A stretch of 64,000 nt of DNA, from contig CAXKWD010000005.1 of the NCBI GenBank assembly GCA_964059195.1, positions 96,671,882 through 96,735,881 of the forward strand, written 5' to 3'. The DNA comes from Ectobius pallidus. Its lineage: Eukaryota > Arthropoda > Insecta > Blattodea > Ectobiidae. Below are positions 23,591 to 34,316 of the stretch, piece after piece (the stretch's first letter is position 1; each line of letters starts with the position of its first letter). The notes beneath the pieces are model-generated. The model was given only the letters and a program-made list of their open reading frames with translations. It was not told the origin of the DNA and searched no databases. The position numbers were made by a program, and so were the translations under genes.

Positions 23591-23597
23591 GATACCA

Positions 23598-23690
23598 GTC
23601 CCTGTACCCGGGAATCTAACGCGGACCGCTGGGATGGAAGGCAAGGGGGAATGCACTCTTCAAATCAAGGCACCGACTCTCCCACGGCGG
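23598..23690 (-). pseudogene. tRNA-like SINE head (minus)
   Basis: On the minus strand AGAGTCGGTGCCTTG and GTTAGATTCCCGGG occupy box A and box B positions. It may be the severed head of the SINE C fragment at 21628-21722. The arm spacing is enlarged by an insertion, so the match is imperfect. The repeat shared with 660-835 follows. Confidence 0.5.
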
Positions 23691-23702
23691 CGTACAATGC
23701 TG

Positions 23703-23880
23703 TTAGGGCCTGGATTTTAAGACTCCTGTAGGTTAGATTCTCCCTGTACCTAACTAGTCGATGGCAGGTGAAGTACAAAGAACTATCCCAGAATTGAAAT
23801 TTGGACACCAACCAAGACAACGAATATGATCACAGTTATTTTGGTGCATTCTAAGCTATAATAACTTAAAAATCAGGTCT
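23703..23880. repeat. Dispersed repeat shared with 660-835
   Basis: Second copy of the family described at 660-835, with TAGTCGATGG, GAAGTACAAAG and TTTGGTGCATTCTA in the same order. Also located just right of a tRNA-like sequence. Confidence 0.6.
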
Positions 23881-24215
23881 ATAGTTGTTATTATTTGTAT
23901 CATGTAAACAGAAATGTCAATTGTCTATTCCAGGGGAAGACAGAAGGTTGCTCTGTGACGTCACTGCTTGCTGCTCTCACTGCTCGCGTTGTACCTCTGC
24001 GAGGAGTATGTGAAATGTAGGCATCAGTGAACAGGGGGGAAGAGAGGGGTATTAGTATTGCGGGCAGGGGGAATTTAGGGGGTTAGAACTTACGTAATAC
24101 GTGTTTCCGAGTTAATGAAACATCAATCGATTTTCTTGATAGTTTATCGGTTAATTACAGCACAGTAGTTTAACATATTATAAATGATTCTATTTTTCTA
24201 TTCTGTGAGAACAGA

Positions 24216-24454
24216 GGACCGTTTTTCCAAAACTCGCTTTATGCATTTTTTTTCAGTCGTTTTTTTGTGTTAATACATACTGTTTAGCATCCTCTAAAAG
24301 CCTATGCAGCCGGCTTTAGCAAAATTTGCTTTATTATGAAATTATAGCACAGAGAATACAGCTCGTTTTTGCAAAACTCGCTTCGTGCATATGTAGAGGC
24401 CATTTCAAAACTCGCTTTGTTTTTTGCATAAAGCGAGTTTTGAAAAAACGGTCC
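24216..24454. mobile_element. Small MITE inside hAT copy A
   Basis: About 30-bp inverted tips begin GGACCGTTTTTCCAAAACTC at both ends. AAAACTCGCTT recurs inside the element. It is absent from the otherwise collinear copy B, where the flanks are joined directly (GAGAACAATTGCC). No clear target duplication was found, so the superfamily is open. Confidence 0.85.
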
Positions 24455-24836
24455 ATTTATTGCCTTTCCACAAAATCTATGTTCTTTGACAAAAATAGAC
24501 AATACTATCATTTGAATTAACATAATTCACTACTATAAAAATAATTAAAAAAATGAACTGAATTAATTACCATACAAGCTCGTCTGCACCTTAGATGATA
24601 CAAGATTACAGTAACAATTTTCTGACTTTTCTGTCTCTTTTTTCTTTAACAAGTTTATCAATGTTGGGACGTAATGTTTGAGCAATATTTAATCGAAGAC
24701 TACATTTAGGTTGTGATTTGACAATGTACTTCTTGATTTGAGCTTTGCACATTTCATTAGTGAAAAAAATTGTTCGGCCACATATGTCGATCCAAAATTA
24801 CATAATATTCGTGCGGCAAGTTTCGGGAATCTGGTT

Positions 24837-25151
24837 TCAGAGAAATTTCTGTAAAAAGTTACCCAAGACCACTTTACGTTCGTATTTGTCCTTTAACAGA
24901 TCGTCGCATTGTAAGTTTAGCAGTTCCAACTGATACGGGCAAGGAACGTCTTTGACATTAACTAAATATGGGGTAGCAAAAAGTTTAAATATTGGAGAAA
25001 GGTTTTCCACATCCTGAAACCTCGATTCGAACTGAAGAAGAATGTTTTGCAGAACTAACACATGTTCTGCAGAGAGAACACTATCAGGATCGCATCTTGC
25101 ATTAACTTTGAAAAATGCTCCGTATTTCCAACCAGAAGTTGTTCTACCCAC
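24837..25151 (-). pseudogene. hAT transposase fragment, copy A
   Basis: The minus-strand frame of 104 codons includes DPDSVLSAEHVLVLQNIL and QFESRFQDVENLSPIFKLFA, nearly identical to copy B (42812-43222). The segment corresponds to the region before the C-terminal dimerisation domain in GTF2IRD2-like hAT transposases. A frameshift removes the catalytic-Glu region seen in copy B. Not functional. Confidence 0.8.
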
Positions 25152-25307
25152 AGAGCTAAAGTGAATAGGTCCTCTAGTACCTAAATCTAGCGTACTCTAA
25201 ACACCCCTACTACCGTGCGCTCTTGCTGACGTCACACACATGGGATCCGCATGCTCTTGCTCCACAAACGTCATCACGAGACGTAGTTGACTTCCCCTGG
25301 TCTATTC

Positions 25308-26131
25308 CTTAACCCTTACCGGAACTGAATTTGTGTGTTTATATGAGGAACCATTAGGGCTCTAAGCTTCAAATCAATCAGTAAATATTCAGTAGAATAG
25401 CTGGTTTGCATGAAAATAATTCGCTCAAATATTTAGCAAAGCGTTTTTGTTTTCTACGTCTTAATTCCACTTAATGAACGTTCCAATTCCAAATTCATAT
25501 TCCTAAGAGTAATTACAATGTAATTTAATCCCACGCTTCATAAATACGTATAATTGAAACTCAGTAACCTCATCGGGAATGGAACCCCTATCCTTCCTAT
25601 TTTTATTCTAGTGGCCCTTAAGAGCTACATTACCGTAATGAAAATACTACTGAAATTTAATTTTTTCTCGAAACAATTTCAAAGATATATTAAAACATAC
25701 GAAACGTACGAAAAAGACAGAGAAAATAGAAACTGTACAGAAATATGAAGTATGTGCGGAAAACGTGGAGAATTAGACGTGAAAAGAGACAGACGACTGA
25801 AGGTGTGAGATAATATTGATAGTAAATAACTATATAATTTTCAGATTCTTATAGCTAAGATTCCATCAAACTATAGCAATATCGCACATGACTTTGTCAT
25901 TGAGATGATCATTGAACTATCCTAGAGTTCAACCTTGGACACTTGCTGACACAGAAGATATGTGTAAAAATAAAGCTATTTTTGGTACACAGCTATAAGA
26001 ACCCAAAAATCCGGCTATTGAATACTTGAATGAAGCTGTGTAAAATAACTGTAATATTCCATAATGGTCATATTAAATTAGCCTTACCTCAAAATACGTT
26101 TTCTTCGGGATCTCACAGCTTGCACTGAGTG
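25308..26131. other. No feature recognised
   Basis: AT-rich spacer between two hAT insertions. The small open frame at 25554-25748 has no motif. Confidence 0.5.
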
Positions 26132-26139
26132 AGTGTAAG

Positions 26140-26510
26140 CAGTGTCGTATTTAAGCCTAGGCAGACTAGGCAGATGCCTAGGGCGGCAGATTTGAAGGGG
26201 CGGCTTTTAAGCTGGTACTATTTTTTTTTTAAATATATTAAACATTTTGTTCATAACTCTTCAAAATAATACCAATGTAATGCACAATGAAATAGAAATA
26301 AATAACATTTACAACAATACGCACCTGTTTATTTATTTACTTGTTTATTTATTATTATATATTATATATTATTTTTATTACTGTTATTATTAGCCTACTA
26401 TTTGTTACAATAATGCTTATTTTAGGCTACTTTGTACATTCATGTGGAAATAAGGGGGCGAAAATATTTTTCTCTGCCTAGGGGCGTTTACGTAGCTAAA
26501 TACGCCCCTG
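26140..26510. mobile_element. hAT MITE, 371 bp, 8-bp TSD
   Basis: The tips CAGTGTCGTATTTA and (right, reverse complement) CAGGGGCGTATTTA are inverted. AGTGTAAG flanks perfectly at 26132-26139 and 26511-26518. CTAGGCAGATGCCTAGGGCG near the left end is partly palindromic and GCCTAGGGGCG recurs at the right. No coding capacity. Confidence 0.92.
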
Positions 26511-26518
26511 AGTGTAAG

Positions 26519-27352
26519 CAAATATCGTAGGTTATAATTAAATGAATTAAATTAAAAATAAACCAGAACAAGGAAGCTGACAGCTTCCTACGAAGTGATG
26601 ACAAGGTTGAGCTGTATTACGAGTTAGCGAACTGTTTCATGCTTTCGGAAGCGCACTTTCAGTAGTTCTGCAATAAACTTTTGAGTTAATTTATGGAGCA
26701 ATCAGTGCTTGTTATTAGTTTGAGTAGCCAGACAACCGAGTTGTGTTTACTTCATGAGTGTATATTAGTAGCTCACAGTTAAAGATACAGCGGTTGAAGT
26801 TGAACATAATAGAGTTACGGCGAACCATTGCAACTACGGCAGCAGCAGTAAACGGCGTATCCTAGACAAGGGAAATACCTCCCAAGTGGATGTGATAAAC
26901 AGTGTGATAAACCTAATTTTGGGTCTTCAAGAAATGTGTTGTTGGTCACTCGAAATCTCGTGTTCTAATTGACTTGACTTGCAAACTCGGAATGTTGTAT
27001 GTAACATTTTGAGTTATTGATTTGTTTTACATTGAAAATGGCATATCAATTGAAAAGTCTTGCGATAACGGCTATGGTCTGGAAATTTCCGTCAACAAAA
27101 AGCAATTGACAACTTCGTTACATTGAGTGTAATGCTAGTTTATTCGTAGAGTTTTTGTTGTTGTATAAAATTGAATGCAAAATTAAAATTTATTTAATGT
27201 AATGTACACATTGGCCTACTTCACGTAACCTCAACCATGCAAAATGTGTGTCATACTATTTTTTATATACACATGCTTTTCAACCTATTAGATAACAGGG
27301 AAGTATTTAATTAAAGAGAAACTGAATTTGAACTCCAGTTGTGTTTTACCAC
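26519..27352. other. No feature recognised
   Basis: Slightly less AT-rich unassigned DNA. No frame or repeat was identified. Confidence 0.5.
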
Positions 27353-27380
27353 CAGGGACGTAGCCAGGGAGGGGGCGCGA
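27353..27380 (+). mobile_element. Left inverted end CAGGGACGTAGCCAG
   Basis: CAGGGACGTAGCCAGGGAGG matches the reverse complement of 30585-30612. CAGGG ends are typical of hATs, but the 8-bp flanks differ (TTTACCAC against TTTGTCTT), so the two ends may belong to different insertions. Confidence 0.55.
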
Positions 27381-27743
27381 TGGAGCCGAACCTGTCACGG
27401 AAAAAAACAAAAATCTTACGAAAATGCAAGAATTGAATACGGTAAATGCTTAAGTTTTGAAATAAGATTGTTGATTTGAATAACTACACAGTATACAGGA
27501 CAACCAACATCACAATTTAAAATGTACAGTGTGTCTACTTGTAATGTAGCTATGTAACGGGAGCCTTGTCGGCCTTGAGCGTTGGCGCTCTTATCCAAGT
27601 TTTTTAGGTAGATTTCGAAGAAAAATCTACCTATTGCAATGGATACCATGTCATGATTTTCGAAAAATTCTTTCATATCTTTACGTTTTATGCTTCCCTA
27701 AGTACGAAACCACCACCCGTTAAAAAAAAAAAATTGTGATATA

Positions 27744-28388
27744 TCTCTATATATATAAAAGGCTTTGTCCTGACTGACTTAATGACTGAATGACAGGAAT
27801 CAACGTACAGCCTAAACTATAACAGGTAAAGACTTGGAATTTTGATAGTACCTTCGTTTCCTAATGTAGATGCTCACTAAGAAAGGATTTTGAAAAATTC
27901 TGATTCTAAATGCCAAAAATGAGTGAAAAACGGACAGAAAACGTGCATTTTTTGGGTTTTCGAAGCGTAATTTATTTCAATGTCAAATCAATTACAGCTG
28001 GCTTTGGCTATTTTTGTCAACATACCTCATAGCCTACCTTGAAAATAAAAGCAACGCGATCGCTTGATTTTGTTAGTCCATCCTAGACGATGCATTTGTT
28101 TAGAGTGTCAAGGCCCACAGACATATGACATTTTCAACCTACACGGAAGAAGGATAATCAACCCTAAATATGGTGAAACATTGTTCGATTTGAACGAAAC
28201 TCACTATACAGGGGTTTTCTGGGCCAAGGAACTCGAATCCGAGGTTGCTTTTACCAGGTGACGCTATCTAATCGTGGTATGCAGTCCACGTGATTTAGGT
28301 ATTAATAAATATAATAATTTAACTATTATGCTCTTAATTTTTAATTTTTGAAATAATTATCGCGGGCGAAGCCGCGGGCACATGCTAG
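27744..28388 (+). mobile_element. Helitron-type element, copy 1
   Basis: It starts TCTCTATATATATAAAAGGC after an A and ends with a GC-rich hairpin (CGCGGGC-GAA-GCCGCG, about 28361-28377), then CATG and CTAG followed by T. A 5' TC, a 3' hairpin about 10 nt before CTRR, and insertion between A and T are the Helitron signature. Internal landmarks shared with copies 2 and 3 are GGCTTTGTCCTGACTGAC and CACGTGATTTAGG. It encodes no Rep/helicase, so it is non-autonomous. Confidence 0.9.
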
Positions 28389-28404
28389 TATATATATATA
28401 TATA

Positions 28405-29239
28405 TCTCTTATATATATAAAAGGCTTTGTCCTGACTGACAGGAATCAACGTAGAGCCTAAACTATAACAGGTAGAGACTTGGAATTTTGACAGTACCTT
28501 CGTTTCATAATGTAGGTGCTCACTAAGAAAGGATTTTGAAAAATTCTGATTCTAAATGTCAAAAATTAAATGTTTTTGAAAATACTTAATCCCTTTTTGC
28601 AAAGAATTATCGAAACAAATTCACAGAACATATTGTTGCCAATGGTATAGGTGGGTTTGGATTAAATTAAATGGATGTTTGACAAATTAGAGAAGGTATC
28701 ATTATAATTCATATTATCTATATTAATAAAAGGAATTGTCCTCGATGTCCAGCGAAATCTACTGAACGCAGAGATCTGAAATTTTAAACATAGGTGGGCT
28801 GAAGGGTCGGAAAATGCACCTCGAAGCCGGAATTTTAATTTTAGTTTTCGTTCGTGAGTTATGAGTGAAAAACGGGCAAAAAAGTGCATTTTTTGCGTTT
28901 TCAAAACATAAGTTTTCAGTTATACATTTCAATGTCAAATCAATTACAGATGGCTTTGGCTATTTTTGTCATATCTTGAAAATAAAACTTTCGCGATCGC
29001 TTGAATGTAGTAAGCCCTAATATGGTCAAACGTTGTTTTATTTGGACGGATCTCACTATACAGAGGTTTTCTGGGCCAAGAAACTCTAACTGAGGTTGCT
29101 TTTACCAGACGATGCTATCTAATCGTGGTATGTAGTCCACGTGATTTAGGTGTTATTAAATATAATGATTTTACTATTATGCTCTTAATTTTTAATTTTT
29201 GAAATAATTATCGCGGGCGAAGCCGCGGGCACATGCTAG
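28405..29239 (+). mobile_element. Helitron-type element, copy 2, in tandem
   Basis: It has the same start (TCTCTTATATATATAAAAGG) and the same 3' hairpin plus CTAG/T as copy 1, from which only 16 bp of AT repeat separate it. Internally a second 5'-like segment (CTATATTAATAAAAGGAATT, about 28718) indicates a composite or a related Helitron start. It is longer than copy 1 by about 190 bp, mainly there. Confidence 0.9.
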
Positions 29240-30103
29240 TATATATATATATATATATATCTTTACACGATAGCGACCGTAATTTTGAAGATATTTGAAC
29301 CAAATTTTATTATATTATTTCTAGGCCCAATAGTTCGGACAAGTTCGTTAATGAGCAAAATTGGCCCAAGGGGGTGGTCGGGGGAGGAGGTTGAAATTTT
29401 AAAACATTTATATCTCGGCCCCTATGAAGTATAGAGGGAAACTTTATTTGAATAAATTAGAGTACTCCCTATGGAGTTCTCAGTGACACCAACGATTCGG
29501 GTGTTTTGGGGGTACGAGTGGGGTTGGGGGGGATGGAAATTCGAAATTTTTGAAACCACGTCTTGTGGGGTATCATTGAAAAGCTCTTGATGAGTACTCT
29601 ACAAATCAATCATTAGTTTCTTGATAGCTCTCATATGACGCGAGATTTTAATGTTTGAAAATAATAACACTTAAAAGAATTTGCTAATTTTATTCATTGC
29701 TGATCTTGCGCACGGCCTCCCAGAATATTATATCCTATTCTTGTTGTCAAAACAAATTATTGTAGGCTCTTCCTCTTTACCGTATTCAGTTCTTATTACT
29801 GCGGGTTTGTCATGCCAAGGCTAAAGAAGAAGAGTGCTATGCAGCGACAGTAAATTAAACCAAAAGCACTTTGAAATCTACCTCAGCCTGTAGGCTTGCC
29901 TAAAGGGATTTTTTTTATGTGTTTGTAAAATAAAGTTAAATTGTCATTAAACTTGTATAAACTTAGCTTAAAACGATTTTTGGCGAAAGACAAATACAAG
30001 GTGCACTTTAAGCTCCGCCCACTCGATATTCACATTTTATTTCTCAGCGAAGCATGGTGACAAACTATCCTTGTATATTGTCGCCGACACTCCCGACCGT
30101 ACC
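29240..30103. other. AT repeat, then unassigned DNA with G-runs
   Basis: An (AT)n stub (29240-29260) is followed by sequence rich in GGGGGTGG-like runs (29370-29530). Its style resembles the other unassigned dispersed repeats. No coding feature. Confidence 0.4.
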
Positions 30104-30192
30104 AAATATTAAAACTGCGAGAGTGCCCCTTGTACCTAATATTAAAAATTCGAGAGTGCCCCTTGTACCAAATATTAAAAATGCGAGAGTAA
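30104..30192. repeat. 33-bp minisatellite, about three units
   Basis: The unit TACCAAATATTAAAAATGCG plus AGAGTGCCCCTTG occurs three times. Because 33 is a multiple of three, it makes an apparent repeat protein (VPNIKNARVPL) on plus and another on minus. I treat both as artefacts. Confidence 0.85.
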
Positions 30193-30584
30193 GTGCTTGT
30201 ACCCAACGGTTTGTCAGCCTGTTCATCCTCGAATAATTCGCTAGATCGTGGTATAAAAGAAAGTGCTTCACTGAGGGTGCGTCAGGGCGGGATATGTCTC
30301 ATGCTACGATGCACCTTATATTTGGTTTTTCCCCAATTTTTTACAATTTTGTATAAGACTATTTTAAGTAAGTAAATATTTTGAATCAGTTAAGTCTCTG
30401 CCACTATGAATGCATTGTTTCAAGTTGTAAAGTTAAGTCTTCAAATTTCACTTCCATTTTTCAAACGTTAACTTATTATTTTGGAATAGTAAAAAATGTG
30501 GTATGTATTAAAAAAAAATTATTTTGTTTGGAACAAACTGAAATTTCAAGGCTTAATTTTTAAAAAAGTGGATAACCGCCCCTC

Positions 30585-30612
30585 CCGAACCAAAATTCTG
30601 GCTACGTCCCTG
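30585..30612 (-). mobile_element. Right inverted end CTGGCTACGTCCCTG
   Basis: Reverse complement of the end at 27353. It could mark the right edge of a 3.26-kb DNA element that later received the Helitrons, but a target duplication is not visible. Confidence 0.5.
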
Positions 30613-30884
30613 TTTGTCTTAATGTCAATTTAAGTTTCAATTTCAATATAGCCTACGTCCAGCTTTATTTCAATATTATTCACTCAATACTTTTAGTGCG
30701 AATTATAAAATTTAAGCCGTGTATTGTCAGCTTTTGCTCCCATTTTTTCATAGTTATGGTGAGTGAAATTTAACGTTATTAAGATAGGAAAATTGCCAGG
30801 ATCTAAGAATAATACAGCTAAATGCGGGCTTATCGATCTTCGATCTTCGTTATACAAAGGTTGAATAGCATTAACTAATTACTT

Positions 30885-31550
30885 CCTGCCCGTGCCATAC
30901 CTACGATATATAGAGGAAGTATTGTGTTCAACCCCGAAATACGAAGTTGAGTTTTTAACATGTTTTGGGTCCGCTAATCTAAAAATACTATTTTCAGAAA
31001 CATGTGGGTCTCTGTGTGTGTATGTTCGTGTATCTATGTGTGTGTCTGTGAACAGCCTAGTTCCAGAACGTAAAATCGTATGAAAACAAAATTTTGTATT
31101 TGGGTTTGGTACCTTCTGAAGATGGTAGGCTACATGGATATAGGCGACGACTTTCTCTTATCTGTACTAAAAGACTGTACTAAAAGAAATTTCGATTTAC
31201 GCGATTTTCTCGGAAACGGCTCTAACGAGTCTGTTTAAATTTTGTACACAGGGTACTTTATAAGTTACTAAGAACTAAAGCTTTTATTTGAAACATTTTT
31301 TTCGAAAAAAGTATCTGAAGGGTAGTTCTAAGCCAACTACTGTTTGTAGAAACTAAGTCTTGCCTGGTGTACAATAAAGCTTCTTATTATACACCAGAAT
31401 GTGAAGTGAGTGCATTAATCAGATCTTATGTGGATTGTTTATCCTTCGGGGATGCGATACGATGTGATAGCGACAATCTCTTAATTTGTATAACCAATTT
31501 CCTTGAAGATGTCATAAATATATTATACTATATACTATATACTTTCTTCT
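30885..31550 (+). repeat. Unassigned dispersed repeat, copy 1
   Basis: It shares with 55065-55990, in order, CTGCCCGTRCCATA, GAGGAA..GTATTGTGTTC, TTCRGAAACATG, a TGTGTGTCTGTG run, AAAATCGTATGAAA, CGAT..TTTCTC and ATACGATGTGATAGCGAC-like blocks. It has no open frame of note and the family is not recognised. Confidence 0.7.
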
Positions 31551-31562
31551 TTGACACACAAA

Positions 31563-31640
31563 CATCTATCCCCGAGGCGGGGCTCGAACCCACAGCCTCC
31601 TTTAAGGCCTTAGCCACCGCGGCTATTTAGGAGACCGGCC
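31563..31640 (-). pseudogene. tRNA-like SINE head (minus)
   Basis: On the minus strand GGTGGCTAAGGCCTT (box A) and GGGTTCGAGCCCC (box B) are well preserved with tRNA-like spacing. A body extending left could not be matched to families A-D, so this may be a further SINE family. Confidence 0.65.
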
Positions 31641-31824
31641 ATTTGCAATTGTTAATAGTTTGGTTTATAATTATGTTTCTATATTATTCATATTATTTGG
31701 AGAAATTATAGCAGGAGAATGTTACCTGTAATGCAAAAAAATAAAAAATAAAAAATGATGTGAACCGCACAACTTCCTCTGCCTTTAAACATGGAATTTT
31801 ACGTTCTCTAGTATGATGTTTGTA

Positions 31825-32494
31825 AGTGGTTAAATACTTAATTAAAGAGACAAATTGGTTTGAGGAAAATACGGTTGGTAGTACAAGTTTGATAGATTTA
31901 GGATGTTAAGTTGGCATCACTGGGATGAGTTCTAAACAGCTGATGGATCAACATTGCTTCGTTTATAACCTAAAAAATAAGTTTAACTATGTCGGGTCTT
32001 CTTGAAAATTCGACATTGGTTGAACAACGTTCTGTGATTCGTTTTTTGATCGCTGAAGGTGAAAACCAACTAATATATACTCTAGAATGACTAAAGTGTA
32101 TGGTGAAAGTTGTATGAACCGTGGAAATTTTTACAAGTGGGTAGAACAGTTCAAAAGTGGTCGAGAATCAGTGACTGACGAACACCGTTCTGCCCAGCCT
32201 GTTGAAGTTGCAACTTCCTCACTTGAAACTCGAATTGTTTGGTCTACTGAAGGAGGCATTACGTGGGAAGACGTTCCAGGATAACGATTATGTCAAGAAA
32301 TTTGTGGGAAATTGGCTCTGACACAAAGGCAAAGAGTTCTTTGTAGCCGGTATAGAGAAAGCTAGTAACCCGTTGGGACAAGTGCATAAATGTTGATGGG
32401 GATTGTGTTGAAAAGTAGGAAAAGTCTTGTTTTGTAAAAGTAAACTGTTTTTTCTCCAGCTCAGTTTGTCTCTCTAATTATTCAATGACCCTCG
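31825..32494 (+). mobile_element. Internally deleted mariner, copy 2
   Basis: The right end (TAATTATTCAATGACCCTCG, 32475-32494) matches the mariner tip of copy 1. The left tip is decayed, keeping TTAATTAAAGAGAC. TA is present at 31823-31824 and 32495-32496. It is 670 bp, with the same internal deletion as 19221-19865, so both come from one already-deleted progenitor mobilised in trans. Confidence 0.88.
32087..32416 (+). pseudogene. Mariner transposase remnant, copy 2
   Basis: ATG at 32087 starts MTKVYGESCMNRGNFYKWVE and continues through FKSGRESVTDEHRSAQPVEV to SSLETRI, then jumps at the shared deletion junction (about 32235) into C-terminal sequence read in another frame and ending near 32416 (GTTGAAAAGTAG). 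The catalytic core is absent. Confidence 0.88.
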
Positions 32495-32496
32495 TA

Positions 32497-33064
32497 ACAT
32501 TGATTGGATATGCTGTATTTATGAAGACTTATCTAGATACAATGGGAATTAAATAAATAATACGTTTAATTGAAAAGGTTATAACCTTTAACGTATCTAA
32601 CGTATCTAAATGTTGCCACCCCTAAATGTTTTTTAAAAATTTCCGGCTTAGGCGGCTATCTATTCCGCCTAAGTGGACGAGCCAGTCGTGCCCATCAGTG
32701 CAGGTGGTTGCATACGTTCTAGGCTTGACTTGAAAATATTGTTATGGAGCAAGAATTGAACTTTTATTAGTTAGACATAGGCCTTATGATAAAAAGTTAG
32801 ATGTTGGGGAGCAGAAAGTACCTTCCCACCCCCAGAGTCGGCGCCTATTTTCAGGAGGGTTACCAACTGTCCGGTTTTCGGTCCCGGTTTTAAATAAAAA
32901 TCTGGTGTCCGGACGAACATTCCGACCAGATGTCAAAAGTCCGCTATTTTTACAGATGCCAAAAGAGTGAAAATCAAGTCATTTAAACTTCTAAATTTGA
33001 ACTACTTATTTGTTTTCATATTATGTACCTGTTTGGAAAGGTGAAATCAGACTGACAAATTCAA
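32497..33064. other. No firm feature
   Basis: A stretch near 32853 (GGGTTACCAACTGTCCGG) recalls a hAT tip, with a weak inverted partner near 33508-33519 (TTAGCAACACTG). The flanks do not match, so no element is called. Confidence 0.4.
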
Positions 33065-33137
33065 TGCCATGGACGAGATTTGAACCAGGATCTTTGGCTC
33101 ACTGTGCCGCTGCTCTTACCAATTGAGCTACCATGGC
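33065..33137 (-). pseudogene. tRNA-like sequence, 73 nt (minus)
   Basis: On the minus strand the 7-bp acceptor stem GCCATGG/CCATGGC is perfect, with discriminator A and a D stem GCTC/GAGC. Box A (TAGCTCAATTGGTAAGAGC) and box B (GGTTCAAATC) are near canonical. The anticodon and T stems carry mismatches and position 33 is C, not U. So it is probably a decayed tRNA gene or a SINE head, not functional. The isotype is not assigned. Confidence 0.6.
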
Positions 33138-33904
33138 AACATGCCGGTACAACATTAAATCTCCAACTGATTCGCAAGATAGCTCGTCGTCGGATTAAGA
33201 GGAGCGACCTGAATGTCATTTTGTAGAGCCGATCTTCAGCGTCATGCTCAACATTTTAAACAATGAAAGAAACAGGCTGAAAGTAGAAATGGCAAAAGCC
33301 GAAGTTTTTGTGCATTTTAACTATTGTATGAAATGTGCTCAATTCTTTAAATTTCACAATTCCGACAGTGGCAAATGTCTTGTCGAAACCATGAAATTAG
33401 AAAAGAACTGCATGCATTTAAGACAAGGGTAGTCTAAATAAATGAATTGAAATAAAGTAAAATAAAATAATAATTTTTTGAGGAGTCAGGTTTTGCATGC
33501 AGTTAAAGTTAGCAACACTGAGAGAGAATTTTATTACTGTATTACTATCACTAATACTAGCAATTCGTGCTAGCTAAAAATTAGCTAGTTTCAGTGTTGG
33601 TATGAATAATTTTTGAATGATTTTTCAGCCACAGTACACACAAAATTATAACAGAAATTAATTTGCATTTTGCAATATGTTTTAATTTTACTAATGTTAA
33701 TACATTATCATTCACTTGTATTTTAACTTTATTAAACATTATAAAGATATAGCCTACTGTCAAATGGAGATCATTTCGAGTCATAATAGTAACCATAGCC
33801 TTCCACGCGTCCTCGAGAGCCAATCAAAATGTTTCACTATCGCACTTTCCCTCCCTTCTTGACAAAAACCAGAAGATAAAAACGGATTTTAGTAATTATG
33901 TTCT
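33138..33904. other. No feature recognised
   Basis: AT-rich unassigned sequence with a small hairpin-prone region near 33559-33596 (TGCTAGCTAAAAATTAGCTAG type). Confidence 0.45.
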
Positions 33905-34208
33905 CCATTATACATAATCTGATAGTGTTCGAAAATAGGGTGCTTAGGAAAATATTTGGACCTAAGAAAGATGAAAATGGGGACTGGAGAAAACTGCACA
34001 ACGACGAGCTTCATGTCTCAGAAATATTGCCTGGGAGACCCGCCGGGAAGTGACCACTTGGAAGACCTAGACGAAAGTGGGAGGACAATATAGGATAGAT
34101 TTAAGGAAAGTAGGATTTGAGAGGGATGGTTGGATGGAGTTAGCACAGAATAGGGTTGAATGGCGGGCTCAGGTAAGCGCGGCAATGAACCTCCGCGTTC
34201 CATCAAAT
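33905..34208 (+). mobile_element. LINE 3' coding end, decayed
   Basis: The plus strand reads FENRVLRKIFGPKKDENGDW then RKLHNDELH. After shifts come PLGRPRRKWEDNI and, in another phase, WRAQVSAAMNLRVP at about 34165-34200. These are the closing segments of a widespread insect non-LTR reverse transcriptase. Several frameshifts and a stop break it. The same family recurs on the minus strand at 44575-45480. Confidence 0.82.
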
Positions 34209-34316
34209 AGATAATATTCCTTTAGCTTGCTTAGGAATTGTCTATTTCCAATGGGTAAGAAATTAAGTATTATACAGTATTATTATGTAATCGCGTAACA
34301 AATGCTTAAAAATATA

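Larger units (their letters stand above)
23931..25299 (-). mobile_element. hAT element, family 2, copy A (carries a MITE)
   Basis: The inverted tips are CAGGGGAAGACAG and, reverse-complemented from the right, CAGGGGAAGTCAAC. A perfect 8-bp duplication GTCTATTC is at 23923-23930 and 25300-25307. It is 1369 bp, about 235 bp longer than copy B (42286-43419), because a MITE sits at 24216-24454. The minus strand encodes a decayed hAT transposase C-terminal half. Confidence 0.95.

Noticed and set aside
30054..30271. Repeat proteins VPNIKNARVPL (plus) and LIFGTRGTL (minus)
   Set aside because: Both strands are open because the 33-bp minisatellite is in frame; no other coding evidence.
32853..33519. 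Possible hAT with tips GGGTTACCAACTGTCC and TTAGCAACACTG
   Set aside because: The ends match weakly and the 8-bp flanks differ.
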